Below are positions 47,401-48,395 of a stretch of DNA of 64,000 nt, in pieces. The notes below the pieces were generated by a model. The model had not been told where the DNA came from. It was given only the letters and a program-made list of their open reading frames with translations, and ran no database searches. The DNA comes from Trachythela sp. YZ-2020 (lineage: Eukaryota; Cnidaria; Anthozoa; Malacalcyonacea; Clavulariidae), in assembly GCA_016169945.1 (NCBI GenBank), contig JADLSH010000020.1, positions 558,001 through 622,000 of the forward strand. The letters run 5' to 3'. The translations under genes and the position numbers were made by a program. Position 1 is the first letter of the stretch. Each line of letters starts with the position of its first letter.

Positions 47401-47791
47401 AGCGGTTGCGTGACGCGCGCATGGAAACTGTAGTGCGTAGCCACTACTCTCCTCGCGTGTTGTCCAGTTCTCCCCTCGCGTGTTGTCCCGCGCGCTTAAC
47501 ACGTTAAAGCGCCTGGGTACGAGGCTGAGCTAGAGGGCCTATAGTTGGATTTTTGCAACTGCTCCTGCTTTGGTCTAAAAATTTGTATATAATTTTCGCT
47601 CGAAATTTCCTTTTACAAACACGTTCAACATTCACATATGATTTGTGTATTTTGTTGTTTTCTAGATCTACAAATGTCCTGAGTGTGCCACAAGATTTTG
47701 TTTTGAATGTGATCTTTTTATTCATGAAACATTACATGTGTGTCCCGGATGTTCCTCTAGCACACCAAACGCTGTTAATAACACTGCATAG
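852..47791 (+). CDS. GTF2H2: GTF2H2 / TFIIH subunit p44 (Ssl1), 15 exons found, internal exon(s) missing
   Basis: Encodes the p44 core subunit of TFIIH, which binds and stimulates the XPD helicase in RNA polymerase II initiation and nucleotide excision repair. Exons that join in phase with GT-AG borders: 852-913, 4855-4932, 5126-5162, 6559-6645, 7807-7857, 8425-8479, [gap], 11299-11386, 11626-11702, 13048-13078, 41244-41289, 42490-42547, 43510-43555, 44322-44424, 45402-45441, 47666-47791. They total 985 nt, about 328 residues. The human protein has about 395, and the shortfall matches the VWA segment expected between exons 6 and 7. The VWA start reads [15 protein letters not shown], and the C-terminus carries paired zinc-binding cysteines. 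Intron 9 is about 28 kb and holds GHITM, another gene and a LINE. Family assignment is very secure; completeness of the locus is not. Confidence 0.93.
1209..1398. mobile_element. hAT-type MITE with perfect 8-bp target duplication
   Basis: A 190-bp element with near-perfect terminal inverted repeats (TAGGGATGTTC at the left, GAACAGCCCTA at the right). It is flanked on both sides by the identical 8-mer cctagcaa (1201-1208 and 1399-1406). An 8-bp duplication and TAGGG-type ends are the hallmark of hAT transposons. No transposase fits in this length, so it is non-autonomous. Confidence 0.85.
1490..1890. mobile_element. Palindrome-bearing non-autonomous element (probable)
   Basis: Inverted segments around AACACTTATTTACTG (about 1503) and CAGTAAATAAGTG (about 1623), followed by a second pair built on ACACCAAGTGTCA / TGACACTTGGT (about 1645 and 1867). 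The layout, a hairpin at one end and a related terminus some hundreds of bases away, resembles the elements at 17828 and 32966. Borders are approximate. Confidence 0.4.
1945..2050 (+). repeat. tRNA-derived SINE head (fragment)
   Basis: TCTGTAGATCAGTTGGTTAG followed by AGCACTGCACC reads as a tRNA-like A-box region. No clear B box follows, so this is a decayed or truncated SINE rather than a functional tRNA gene. Confidence 0.45.
2104..2430 (+). pseudogene. Non-LTR retrotransposon fragment (region before RT)
   Basis: The + strand reads [20 protein letters not shown] and then, after a short gap, [25 protein letters not shown]. This is the linker and first RT block (LKxxKxxGPDxM) typical of CR1/L2/jockey-like ORF2 proteins. 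Stops occur upstream and the match ends at about 2420, so it is a truncated remnant. Confidence 0.75.
2431..3605. other. Intron 1 interval, no gene seen
   Basis: AT-rich intronic DNA. A run of C's at about 3292-3303 and short open frames near 3024-3433 show no recognisable protein. No repeat structure was identified. Confidence 0.4.
3606..4530. repeat. 10/20-bp minisatellite of two alternating units
   Basis: About 70 tandem 10-mers of two types, caactctcat and gcactctcat. The left two thirds is an almost pure 20-bp dimer (alternating types). From about 4135 rightwards the order becomes irregular, with runs of the first type. A roughly 75-bp flank (tttgatgagagttggtaata... to actcgctt) occurs on both sides, at about 3622-3695 and 4432-4505. 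It sits inside GTF2H2 intron 1. Confidence 0.97.
5638..5884. mobile_element. MITE with long inverted arms
   Basis: Arms of about 60 bp: the left contains cgcccggttagccccatttt and the right aaaatgggggtaaccaggcg, continuing outward as AACGCACTTTACTC / GAGGAAAGCGCGTT. About 100 bp of AT-rich DNA separates them. It is in GTF2H2 intron 3. No clear target duplication was found. Confidence 0.7.
6188..6412 (-). repeat. tRNA-derived SINE with conserved core, minus orientation
   Basis: Read on the minus strand it has a tRNA-like head (GGCGCAGTCATCAGAGCAAG), a B-box-like GAAATCGATTC region, then a core containing GGGTTTTCGCCGGGTAGTCC and GGTTTCCTCCCACAGG. The same core is present in the + oriented SINE at 13708-13990. 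Short open frames here are not genes. Confidence 0.8.
6646..7335. other. Intron 4, no gene seen
   Basis: Intronic DNA with a GC-richer patch at 7040-7215 in which cgtcccg / cgggacg motifs recur in both orientations, probably an old MITE. No coding signal. Confidence 0.35.
7336..7682. mobile_element. MITE with ~90-bp inverted arms, TA flanks
   Basis: Terminal repeats CCTTATGCATAATGACGTCA and TGACGTCATTATGCATAAGG, extending inward about 90 bp (left arm to about 7425, right arm from about 7598). TA dinucleotides at both borders are compatible with a Tc1/mariner-type insertion. It lies within GTF2H2 intron 4. Confidence 0.7.
7960..8310. repeat. Degenerate TTGTAACAAG-type short repeats
   Basis: A run of interspersed words such as aacttgttacaag, ttgtcaacaag and ttgtagcaag in both orientations, about every 15-25 bp. 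The same style recurs at 53705-54150. The segment behaves like a self-complementary, imperfect repeat array rather than coding DNA. Confidence 0.7.
9086..9325. mobile_element. MITE, 3-bp CAG target duplication
   Basis: 240 bp, ends GGGTCGGTTGTATCAA and TTGATACAACCGCCCC, with a second inverted pair (actatccaccggatagcg / cgctatccggtggatagt) just inside. It is flanked by CAG on both sides (9083-9085, 9326-9328). Length and ends match the element at 10252-10494, so the two form one family. Confidence 0.85.
10153..10998. mobile_element. Tc1/mariner-like long palindromic element (interrupted)
   Basis: Ends TACAGGGTGTCTAAAAAAA and TTTTTTTAGACACCCTGTA, with TA at each border. The arms are complementary over hundreds of bases, e.g. 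GACACGTTTTTCATCCAATA on the left and TATTGGATGAAAAACGTGTC on the right. The left arm is split by the MITE at 10252-10494; without it the element is about 600 bp. No transposase frame survives. Confidence 0.85.
10252..10494. mobile_element. MITE nested in the palindromic element, 3-bp CAG duplication
   Basis: 243 bp with perfect ends GGACCGGTTGTACGAAG / CTTCGTACAACCGGTCC and an inner pair around TTAAACGGTGGATAA / TTATCCACCGTTTAA. CAG flanks both sides. The right arm of the host element preserves the uninterrupted site (reverse complement AAAGATCAGGCTTTTAG), which proves the insertion and its 3-bp duplication. Confidence 0.92.
11299..13078 (+). CDS. GTF2H2: GTF2H2 exons 7-9 (second half of VWA domain)
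   Basis: Exon 7 (11299-11386) reads [20 protein letters not shown], colinear with the p44 VWA strand before the conserved ETGG-like turn. Exon 8 (11626-11702) gives [20 protein letters not shown]. Exon 9 (13048-13078) gives [11 protein letters not shown]. Exon 7 opens in phase 0, which cannot be joined to exon 6 (phase 1) without at least one further exon. Confidence 0.92.
11780..11980. mobile_element. Probable MITE with GTGGAACC ends
   Basis: AGAGTGGAACC near 11787 and GGTTCCACTGT near 11965 form inverted ends; inside are repeated cggacac words. Overlapping minus-strand open frames (11719-12211) are best explained by this repeat. It is in GTF2H2 intron 8. Confidence 0.4.
12212..13047. other. 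Intron 8 remainder, no gene seen
   Basis: AT-rich intronic DNA without recognised repeats or coding signals. Confidence 0.4.
13708..13992 (+). repeat. Full-length tRNA-derived SINE with conserved core
   Basis: A box TGGCGAAGTGGTTAGCGCAC, B box GGGTTCAAGTTTC, then a core with GTGGGTTTTCTCCGGGTACT and GGTTTCCTCCCACAGG, ending in a short tandem tail (AAATAAATTAAATAAATTA). This is the standard layout of a Pol III-transcribed SINE. It sits early in GTF2H2 intron 9 and shares its core with the SINE at 6188-6412. The short open frames over it are not genes. Confidence 0.92.
14045..14150. mobile_element. Small MITE, ends ACGTCGACGTTTCGAGCGAAG
   Basis: Inverted arms AACGTCGACGTTTCGAGCGA (14058) and TCGCTCGAAACGTCGACGTT (14129) enclose about 45 bp that itself contains the pair gaagtcccttcgtctg / cagatgaagagccttc. 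A sister copy is at 38466-38578. Confidence 0.75.
14290..14372. repeat. Short palindrome (TAGCTGTCCGAACCTACC)
   Basis: TAGCTGTCCGAACCTACCGA and TAGGTTCGGACAGCTA form a hairpin with a loop of about 18 bp; a partial third arm (GACAGCTACAAGC) follows. Probably part of a MITE. Confidence 0.6.
14373..15556. other. Intron 9 interval, no gene seen
   Basis: Several short open frames without recognisable content. The direct or inverted words GGGCTCGGGATT and GTCCGGGATTTGACGC hint at an old repeat near 14270-14760. No coding call is made. Confidence 0.3.
15557..15788 (-). CDS. Candidate first exon of an unrecognised gene
   Basis: On the minus strand an ATG at 15786-15788 opens a frame of 77 residues ([18 protein letters not shown]... 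through [15 protein letters not shown]) to a strong donor, CG|GTAAGA, at 15557. Without the splice the frame runs to 15501. The acidic N-terminus and even amino-acid use look like a real protein. [15 protein letters not shown] faintly resembles N-terminal regions of SWIM/MULE-type proteins, but I cannot name the family. No downstream exon was located. It would be an antisense gene nested in GTF2H2 intron 9. Confidence 0.4.
15789..17390. other. Intron 9 interval, no gene seen
   Basis: Very AT-rich; no open frames of note, no tandem repeats, no recognised mobile element. Confidence 0.4.
17391..17945. mobile_element. Hairpin-ended non-autonomous DNA element
   Basis: At 17828-17942 a strong interrupted palindrome: AATTAGTCGCCGAAGGCGAG at one side, CTATAGTCACTGAGCCGAAG and its complement in the middle, and a TATAAATTG end. 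About 300 bp to the left lies GCGTGCTGATTGGTCGAGAA, a GATTGGTC-type terminus also seen at 18540, 19100 and (reverse) 33400. I infer one element family with a GATTGG end and a complex hairpin end. The minus-strand frame 17395-17718 inside it is not recognisable. Confidence 0.5.
18440..18565. mobile_element. Hairpin plus GATTGGTC terminus
   Basis: AAGTGATAGTCACTGGGCAGTGACTATCACTT (18464-18495) is a perfect hairpin. It is followed by TCCTGCATGCTGATTGGTCC (18529), which recurs in direct orientation at 19090. This block abuts the left arm of the GHITM inverted duplication. Confidence 0.5.
18678..18873 (-). pseudogene. GHITM: Inverted extra copy of GHITM exon 1
   Basis: The minus strand encodes [20 protein letters not shown]... 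to ...[11 protein letters not shown] in 196 nt and ends at an intact donor, ACAG|GTGATA. The phase (1) fits GHITM exon 2 at 19725 perfectly, so this copy preserves the original exon 1 end. No other GHITM exon lies downstream in this orientation, so the copy cannot make the protein alone. Confidence 0.85.
19344..19468. mobile_element. 125-bp insertion in GHITM exon 1 with ATTA duplication
   Basis: Absent from the inverted sister exon, where GGGCATTACAGGTG is continuous. Here GGGCATTA and ATTACAGGTG flank the insert, giving a 4-bp ATTA duplication. The insert is AT-rich, has an A10 run and a GGAGGAAACC motif shared with the SINE-like unit at 38268-38880. The family is unknown. Confidence 0.85.
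19850..19990. repeat. Copy of the SINE-like ~110-bp unit
   Basis: Contains CTATAGGAACACTGGACCTC, GAGAACAGTTTAGAACTGAC and AAGCTATCCA, matching the unit that recurs at 22384-22500, 36105-36345 and in array at 38268-38880. It lies in GHITM intron 2. Confidence 0.75.
21199..22116. other. GHITM 3' flank, no gene seen
   Basis: AT-rich DNA that would include the GHITM 3' UTR. A minus-strand frame at 21643-22056 has no recognisable content. A small hairpin (tctctcgaaggcgagag, about 21870) is reminiscent of the MITE hairpins elsewhere. Confidence 0.35.
22117..22382 (-). CDS. Exon of an unrecognised gene, overlapping the SINE-like unit
   Basis: Minus strand, acceptor GTTTTAG before 22382 and donor AAG|GTAAGA at 22117. 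It is open throughout: [20 protein letters not shown], then [18 protein letters not shown], then [20 protein letters not shown] and [16 protein letters not shown]. About 88 residues with mixed composition look like real protein. Its first 110 nt are homologous to the SINE-like unit found at 38268-38880, in the same frame through TSRxxSLELI. Function unknown. Confidence 0.5.
22260..22611. repeat. Left inverted repeat of the 14-kb block
   Basis: Reverse complement of 35995-36344. It includes one SINE-like unit (22384-22500) and the first part of the exon at 22117-22382. Homology stops at about TTTGTTTG on the outside and CAATATT on the inside. Confidence 0.85.
22708..22980 (+). pseudogene. Unknown module, copy A (frameshifted)
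   Basis: Reads [20 protein letters not shown], then [20 protein letters not shown], then [15 protein letters not shown]. The same layout occurs in copies B and D. Two frame slips: a 4-nt loss before NQLKEK relative to copy C, and one near the end so that the expected NPNDW-stop is read as AGIQMIG. The helix-rich pattern SFxDLLxxAGxSxxxGxFL suggests a helix-turn-helix-like fold, but I know no family name. Confidence 0.6.
23054..23374 (+). CDS. Unknown module, copy B (most complete)
   Basis: The + strand frame begins after a stop or possible acceptor (AATAG|TGTGAAG) and reads [88 protein letters not shown]. About 107 residues, predicted helical and basic, no signal peptide or membrane segment. 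The stop is followed by TGTGCGTGTATATTGTAAAT and TGTCGGTTTGTTCCTG, which also follow copies D and E. The start codon is unknown; an upstream exon like that of copy F is expected. It is not a family I recognise. Confidence 0.6.
   Translation, partial: CEEIAASLKTILEAIGNTKTINIFYSAVQGELLKKLKQEANRSNQSFADLLGHAGMSKSHGYFLIRFHTLMMEFPGLRYCKVPILFFSKNLAIIRQVCQTNPDDWK
23375..24292. repeat. 3' flank of copy B and first copy of a duplicated block
   Basis: After copy B comes a unique stretch, then from about 23885 a block (TTGAGGATTTAACATTTGCT ... TGTGCGAGTCCCCTTGCTAA ... CTTTTGGGGCAAACAC) that recurs at 24523-24775, 33955-34130 and 35156-35350. A second shared block (CGAACCCGAGAGAGAGTCCA ... AGCGAGGTTTCTCCGTACTG) follows at 24190-24290 and recurs at 33615-33720 and 34150-34250. 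Confidence 0.75.
24293..24523 (+). pseudogene. Unknown module, copy C (truncated)
   Basis: Reads [20 protein letters not shown], then after a frame change [43 protein letters not shown]. It is cut off exactly where the duplicated block TTGAGGATTTAACA begins. It is the closest relative of copy A. Confidence 0.6.
24523..24830. repeat. Second copy of the duplicated block
   Basis: Nearly identical to 23890-24150, differing by a few substitutions and one A in the homopolymer. It ends with CTTTTGGGGCAAACAC and then diverges. Confidence 0.85.
24866..25089 (+). pseudogene. Unknown module, copy D
   Basis: Reads [63 protein letters not shown]-stop. Only the C-terminal two thirds is present; the N-terminal EEI...QGELLKKLK part has been replaced by unrelated sequence (start-proximal [20 protein letters not shown]). 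The 3' flank matches those of copies B and E. Confidence 0.6.
25090..25590. other. Flank of copy D, no gene seen
   Basis: Repeats the post-stop sequence of copy B, then AT-rich DNA with a GC-rich patch (ggggggccggggcgcc, 25204-25219). Acceptor-like TTTGTTTGCAG at 25581-25591 leads into the next frame. Confidence 0.4.
25592..25929 (+). pseudogene. Unrecognised exon with a frame break
   Basis: After an acceptor (TTTGCAG) the frame reads [54 protein letters not shown] and then stops at 25787. The next frame continues as [20 protein letters not shown] and ends at 25929. A one-base slip near 25760 would join them. GRAGRDG is seen in RecQ helicase motif VI, but no other helicase motif is present, so no function is assigned. 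Confidence 0.4.
26013..26383 (+). pseudogene. Copy E tail plus unknown exon, sister of 32093-32430
   Basis: [12 protein letters not shown] (26020-26049) is the tail of another module copy, followed by its usual 3' flank to about 26125. Then [20 protein letters not shown] and, after a frame change, [25 protein letters not shown] followed by GTAAAAAG. The last about 220 bp, including GTTTATGACCGTATTAAAAA, match 32160-32430. It lacks six to eight residues present in the sister and is frame-broken. Confidence 0.6.
26384..26990. other. Interval before the LINE, no gene supported
   Basis: A + frame from 26349 to 26594 ([31 protein letters not shown]) is open but unrecognised; it could be an exon or the LINE 5' region. 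No other structure seen. Confidence 0.3.
27117..28157 (+). CDS. Non-LTR ORF1 protein (coiled coil, repeat-containing), tail frameshifted
   Basis: 346 residues, presumed RNA-binding/chaperone ORF1p of the element. N-terminal module [20 protein letters not shown] ... [11 protein letters not shown] ... [14 protein letters not shown] (residues 1-80), a Cys cluster [11 protein letters not shown] (about 118-128), and a predicted coiled coil around 150-195 ([20 protein letters not shown]). Then two tandem repeats of about 60 residues, each starting NNDRGPAI and containing TSPINIEIP. It stops at 28157, where the +1 frame continues into a CCCH finger. Confidence 0.8.
   Translation: MSANFYNSLFVENSEFKWRGDMTVLKEFVKDELNLTGKWTSPGGDVKQFSCETISIKWYQGKKVLKIQGDNSQKIKQQLYTGIASRSETRSGSGNSEPSDISPSINKTDANEALVKVCNCKGTCINKIITTELDGIKLDIAILETKLPSNTKLRTKQEDMEAIIHHQGEMIYKLKEENLIFKTKLVSLENLIFRLTYNNQENNDRGPAISAINISAVTTPTNSTQSDKSNTNNTSPINIEIPFAVKQSVNLNRNNAISMENNDRGPAINAIDIPAETTPCNSAKLDNTSINGTSPINIEIPSVIKTPARFNGNNASSTTIEITSPKQIPRDYRNRDLNINNTGPLT
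28158..28339 (+). pseudogene. ORF1 C-terminal CCCH zinc finger in shifted frame
   Basis: Reading one base over from ORF1 gives [30 protein letters not shown]-x8-C-x5-C-x3-H, an exact CCCH zinc-finger spacing. It is followed by a Pro-rich tail ending at TAA (28337-28339). The frame is open across the ORF1 stop, so a single indel explains the split. A second Pro/Phe-rich open stretch (28340-28490) suggests the tail was longer. Confidence 0.65.
28540..28987. repeat. Repeat insertions between ORF1 and ORF2
   Basis: 28560-28700 (ACTGGATAGAGCA, TTCAATGAG, AGATTTTTAAATCTGTCAAA) is homologous to 44696-44830. At 28823 and 28997 inverted segments GGCGGCCACATCGGTGTG / CACACCGATGTGGCCGCC enclose about 160 bp, a probable MITE reaching into the annotated start of ORF2. 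The original ORF1-ORF2 spacer has been enlarged by these insertions. Confidence 0.6.
28988..31876 (+). CDS. Non-LTR ORF2: endonuclease-reverse transcriptase
   Basis: 962 residues without a stop. Endonuclease (about 83-290): [19 protein letters not shown], the [10 protein letters not shown] strand, ITGDFNHL and the catalytic RSDHQCLL. Reverse transcriptase (about 495-800): [32 protein letters not shown] (motif A), [20 protein letters not shown] (motif B), KYADDCT (motif C, YADD at about 726-729) and LLGTYL. C-terminal half carries the usual [11 protein letters not shown] motif. The first about 75 residues overlap a MITE-like repeat, so the true start is probably nearer 29220. All catalytic motifs look intact. 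Confidence 0.92.
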   Translation: MLWSHRCGRHWLHLCMKDALSSPCFQISAFEPCQQINPTNVFHIEPLLSRRKRVIAPTIRGHERSNCIYPPTSTKILPQLPMFLVSNACHVTNKIDELHVVMEMNNIDVAIITESWLNDTIPSSAVSIGQCFNIYRKDRSTMGGGVLAYVRDTIPTKRLQHLEDSDKEVLWLLHTPARTPRPFSCIITAGLYFPPGKSVDEVKSMKNYITACLDNLLKERPSAGIIITGDFNHLNPHEICQRFNLRKMVKAHTRGSNILDQILTNLSQNYDKVQHLPPLGRSDHQCLLLTPKAKKHTKAFTRQVRDFNPENLRTLGLKLNLVNWDLVFNLHDVDAKVLGFNNIITNLLDTYTPLRSVRMHPNDKEWMTPYIKKQIRAKQKAYVKNDMAKYQKLHTKVVDLIAKAKHKFYKDKAQKLRYTNSSKWYKSIYALAGAREHKATPTAPNKTELIRVANELLEAFTAPWENRESNSLLVSDLADDLEDHPPPTPNIGQVKAALKQLNTKKATGSGGVPAWLLHRFCEELASVIHDIICASILQCKYPTEYKHALISPVPKVRNPEDVKNDFRQISVLPQIAKVLEKIQLGLNKVDLKINNTQYAFTQGKSTVTARANFTQYLYDATDSNTLNDGVHVVFVDLRKAFDLVDHAILLAKLAAMGVRKSFWLWIQSYLTNRTLQVKLPGVLSTISHIPAGVPQGGVVSPTLFNVYVNDIEDYADQNIIPETCKYADDCTRYQSVPTGSSSSIQSAINAMEIWAQRNKMEINGKKTKDMWITFKKSGPIPPPLCVGDTEIERVNYFKLLGTYLQNDLKWNTHVSSIIGKASKRIYQLRTCRKANLPSEIGLCIYTTNIRPLLEYASPIWGGLPRYLEDELQRVQDRCMSVIGLPKHTLESLAQRRDKQTQKEFMRIQDNGDLNQLITDNILVHNHNLRSKINCRNFRIPLSQTERHKQSFIPRAIRLLHKK
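32093..32345 (+). CDS. Unrecognised exon, GC-rich codon use (sister of 26109-26290)
   Basis: Acceptor TTTATAG then [83 protein letters not shown] and a donor-like GTAAAAAG. Open for 84 residues and noticeably richer in CTC, GAC, CAG and AAC codons than its surroundings, which argues for real coding origin. It joins in phase 0 to the exon at 32499. Confidence 0.5.
32499..32635 (+). CDS. Next exon of the same unknown gene
   Basis: Acceptor TTTCATAG, then [46 protein letters not shown] and donor AG|GTGAAG. Same codon style as 32093-32345. Family not recognised. It lies just right of the LINE, which may have landed in an intron of this gene. Confidence 0.5.
32636..32959. other. No gene seen
   Basis: AT-rich DNA between the exon and the next palindromic element; nothing recognised. 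Confidence 0.4.
32960..33435. mobile_element. Hairpin-ended non-autonomous DNA element
   Basis: At 32966-33078 a complex palindrome: CAATTAGACAACGAGTCCGA ... TATGAGCGAATAGTCAACGA and complements, ending TTGTCTAATTG. About 300 bp on, AGCCAATCAGAATG (33399) is the reverse form of the GATTGGCT-type terminus seen with the hairpin at 17828. Flanking GTATACAC and TATACTAA words occur on both sides. Confidence 0.55.
33480..34204. repeat. Further copies of the shared blocks, with module fragment H
   Basis: 33509-33735 repeats the TGTGCGAGTC... and CGAACCCGAGAGAGAGTCCA blocks. At 33741-33790 a scrap reads as [12 protein letters not shown] in a shifted frame (module fragment). 33955-34200 repeats both blocks again. 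Confidence 0.7.
34205..34620 (+). pseudogene. Unknown module, copy F (N-terminal part)
   Basis: Reads [60 protein letters not shown], then after a frame change [51 protein letters not shown]. It supplies the region N-terminal to copies B and C and stops where their SFxDLL part begins. Together the copies suggest an ancestral protein of roughly 200 residues or more. Function unknown. Confidence 0.55.
34621..35155 (+). other. Possible exon fragment, otherwise no gene
   Basis: 34664-34850 is open: [37 protein letters not shown], preceded by an acceptor-like TTTAG. It may be another piece of the same gene family. The rest (34860-35155) is AT-rich and unassigned. Confidence 0.3.
35156..35560. repeat. 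Shared block, fourth copy
   Basis: CGCTTCTCTGCAGTCCACAC to CTTTTGGGGCAAACAATTTA repeats 23960-24150. A following stretch (GCCTAAGCTCGGTATCCCCA ... TATACCAGTTAAAATTACTA) repeats 23562-23770, so the order of blocks is shuffled relative to the left half. Confidence 0.8.
35868..35978 (+). pseudogene. Unknown module, copy G (C-terminal scrap)
   Basis: Reads [34 protein letters not shown], clearly parallel to [14 protein letters not shown]...[13 protein letters not shown] of copy B. It ends next to the right inverted repeat at 35995. Confidence 0.6.
35995..36344. repeat. Right inverted repeat of the 14-kb block
   Basis: Reverse complement of 22260-22611. It contains a SINE-like unit and a truncated copy of the exon at 22117-22382 ([17 protein letters not shown] region), here with stops. 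Confidence 0.85.
36490..37010 (+). repeat. tRNA-derived SINE interrupted by a hAT MITE
   Basis: The A box region TTGGTGACAGAGTGGTTAG (36501-36519) continues after the MITE as TACGTATGTCTTTCACC (36849). A 3' part with GGTTCCATTCTGGGATGGTC and CTTACTGGAC follows. The last words match the SINE-like units at 38268-38880, so those units may be 3' ends of this SINE family. Confidence 0.75.
36520..36840. mobile_element. hAT-type MITE with perfect 8-bp target duplication
   Basis: Perfect 15-bp ends CATAGGCGGATTTTC / GAAAATCCGCCTATG, flanked by gtggttag at 36512-36519 and 36841-36848. An 8-bp duplication and CAxAGGCGGA-type ends indicate hAT. 321 bp, no transposase. Confidence 0.92.
37011..37106. repeat. 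ACATACAA microsatellite
   Basis: Tandem ACAT and ACAA tetranucleotides at the 3' end of the SINE. Open frames of repeated YIHT or CMYV peptides over this array are artefacts. Confidence 0.9.
37107..39011 (-). CDS. Unrecognised minus-strand gene nested in GTF2H2 intron 9
   Basis: Exon candidates with GT-AG borders: 38900-39011 ([38 protein letters not shown]), 37804-37946 ([47 protein letters not shown]) and 37522-37646 ([40 protein letters not shown]). The second and third join in phase across AG|T; the first to second needs another exon, since the phases differ. A last exon at 37107-37262 is possible in either of two frames (stop after WWTF or after KKRVL). The hydrophobic stretch [20 protein letters not shown] could be a membrane segment. 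I do not recognise the protein. Confidence 0.5.
38268..38880 (-). repeat. Array of SINE-like ~110-bp units
   Basis: Five units, minus orientation, each running ACTTTATTTATACTGGATAG, CTCTATCAGTTCTAAACTGT, TCTTCCTAGAGGTCCAGTAA, GTTACTACAGGAGGAAA. A MITE interrupts the array at 38466-38578. Isolated copies are at 19850, 22384 and 36105. Confidence 0.88.
38466..38578. mobile_element. MITE inserted in the SINE-like array
   Basis: Arms AATGAGAACTTCGACGTTTC and GAAACGTCGAAGTTCTCATT enclose a second inverted pair (gcgaagggcc / gggcctttgc). Sister of 14045-14150. Confidence 0.82.
39098..39170. repeat. 10-bp minisatellite (CTACCGTCAT)
   Basis: Seven to eight tandem units of CTACCGTTAT then CTACCGTCAT. 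The third 10-bp-period array in the same host gene. Confidence 0.92.
39171..40824. other. Intron 9 interval, no gene seen
   Basis: Short open frames on both strands (39286-39543, 40040-40234, 40616-40813) show no recognisable content. A duplicated word CCTTCGTAGCAAAGG occurs at 39780 and 39823. Confidence 0.35.
40825..40999. mobile_element. Small Tc1/mariner-like MITE
   Basis: Left end AAGGGTGTGTAAAAAATTAT and right end TTTTTTTATACACCCTGTAT are imperfect inverses and resemble the ends of 10153-10998; TA flanks both. Confidence 0.6.
41244..47791 (+). CDS. GTF2H2: GTF2H2 exons 10-15 (zinc-binding C-terminus)
   Basis: Exon 10 (FPQHLMSS) continues the IRMG of exon 9 across the 28-kb intron. Exons 11-12 give SGYFCPQ and [16 protein letters not shown], the C4 zinc finger. 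Exon 13 gives [19 protein letters not shown], exon 14 NCFGCESLL, and exon 15 [15 protein letters not shown]...CPGC, the C4C4 RING-like module, ending in TAG at 47789-47791. All six junctions keep phase. Confidence 0.94.
41794..42114 (-). CDS. Candidate first exon or small ORF, unrecognised
   Basis: ATG at 42112-42114 opens 106 residues: [80 protein letters not shown]. Composition is protein-like and helical in the middle. The end is uncertain; a splice near FFRIQ is possible. It lies antisense in GTF2H2 intron 10. Confidence 0.35.
   Translation of the reverse strand: MNSKGTGTTTWPPSLTPLMMAAMYVRSRKIHRHGFNHVLQQLEQRVKAENRLQYLDSGTKQVLVLSKSYKVAFFEVEEPSLLRHVHTFAFFRIQNCYPSNFCCNEV
42655..43065. repeat. 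Dispersed intronic repeat, copy 1
   Basis: AAAACTAGAGGGCATTCAGA, AGTTCTGCTCAGCCGGTAAA and CAAACTTTTGTAAATTGAAA are shared with 45680-45850 and 46935-47220, all in 3' introns of GTF2H2. Confidence 0.6.
43580..43846. mobile_element. GCCTCGTACCCAGGCG-type MITE, copy 1
   Basis: Ends GCCTCGTACCCAGGCG and CGCCTGGATACGAGGC; flanks GTGTATGCACT / GTGTATGTACT give a roughly 10-bp duplication with one mismatch. It is located just 24 bp downstream of GTF2H2 exon 12. Confidence 0.8.
44680..44850. repeat. Repeat shared with 28560-28700
   Basis: CTGGATAGAGCA, TTCAATGAGGCAATTTTGAA and AGATTTTTAAATCTGTCAAA correspond to words between LINE ORF1 and ORF2. Confidence 0.65.
44856..45236 (-). pseudogene. Non-LTR retrotransposon 3' end fragment
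   Basis: The minus strand reads [65 protein letters not shown], the C-terminal tail of a CR1/L2-like ORF2. It is followed by a short UTR and a (GATT)n tail at 44856-44872. 5'-truncated, as is typical for LINE insertions. Confidence 0.82.
45680..45850. repeat. Dispersed intronic repeat copy 2, with palindrome
   Basis: Shares GGGCACTCAGAGACTGCACA and CAAATTAAGTTAAGTA with the copy at 46935. It holds a perfect palindrome AATCATGCATAAATTATA / TATAATTTATGCATGATT (45741-45780) and the adjoining AAGTGCATTTGCATGCACTT. Confidence 0.65.
46349..46450. mobile_element. GCCTCGTCCCCAGG-type MITE, copy 2
   Basis: 102 bp, ends GCAGCCTCGTCCCCAGG and CTGGGGACGAGACT, inner arms CCAACTCGGGCGCG / CGCGCCCGAGTTGG. 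Perfect 9-bp duplication gagtataac on both sides (46340-46348, 46451-46459). Confidence 0.9.
46578..46847 (+). other. Open frame of uncertain nature
   Basis: [60 protein letters not shown]. It looks protein-like for about 65 residues and then degenerates. It may be a retrotransposon ORF1 scrap. No family recognised. Confidence 0.25.
46935..47220. repeat. Dispersed intronic repeat, copy 3
   Basis: GACACTCAGAGACAGCATGC and AAATTAAGTCAAGTATTTAT match copy 2; TAGCCCTGGAAAGGAAGACA and CAAACCTTTGTAGATTTTTC match copy 1. It ends in a CA run. Confidence 0.6.
47369..47527. mobile_element. GCCTCGTACCCAGGCG-type MITE, copy 3
   Basis: Ends AGCCTCGTACCCAGGCGCAT and GCGCCTGGGTACGAGGCT, continuing as TTAACGTG / CACGTTAA. 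Flanks TAGAGGG occur on both sides. It sits about 140 bp upstream of the last GTF2H2 exon. Confidence 0.85.
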
Positions 47792-48198
47792 AATGTAACT
47801 TTTTATAGTTAGTGAGAATTCATACATTGCAGTCGTGGATATTAAGCTGTTGCATCAACCAAACAATACAACAGGGGCAGATCCAGCCAAAAAGCCTAAA
47901 GGCCATGCATAACTAGGGGATCTGATGGCAAGCTCCCCTGGGAAATATATATATTATATACGGATATGCCAATTCCTGCATTCGGAGCTGCGAATTTACT
48001 CCAACATTTTCCCCTTTAGACAAAAAAGAATATGAAAAAACGCAAAAGTAACAAAATTTCTGACTTTGTCAATATTTCACCAGTAAGTTTTAATTATCTT
48101 ACAACACAAAAATAGTTAGGAAAACTTTTGGTTCATGTTGTAAATTGTAAAAGCATCACAACAGTAATTGGGAAAATGTTCTTTATGAGACTTTAAGG
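47792..48198. other. GTF2H2 3' flank
   Basis: Presumed 3' UTR and downstream DNA. No clear AATAAA-plus-GT-rich pair could be singled out. No gene. Confidence 0.35.
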
Positions 48199-48395
48199 GG
48201 GAGCAATACGAATGAACAAAATTGCTGGAACTTGCAACAAAAGCTTATTTCAATGCATGTTAATTGAAAATGTTTACGAATGTTGTCTCATGTTTTGTAG
48301 CTTACGTGTAAACATTTTTAATTAACATGCATTGAAATCAGCTTTTGATGCAAGTTCCAGCAATTTTGTTGCTCGTATTACAGCACCTTTAATAA
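48199..48395. mobile_element. Palindromic MITE
   Basis: Arms of about 75 bp: CAAAATTGCTGGAACTTGCA ... CAATGCATGTTAATTGAAAA on the left, complement on the right. Outer ends GGGGGAGCAATACGA / TCGTATTACAGCACC are less conserved. Confidence 0.82.
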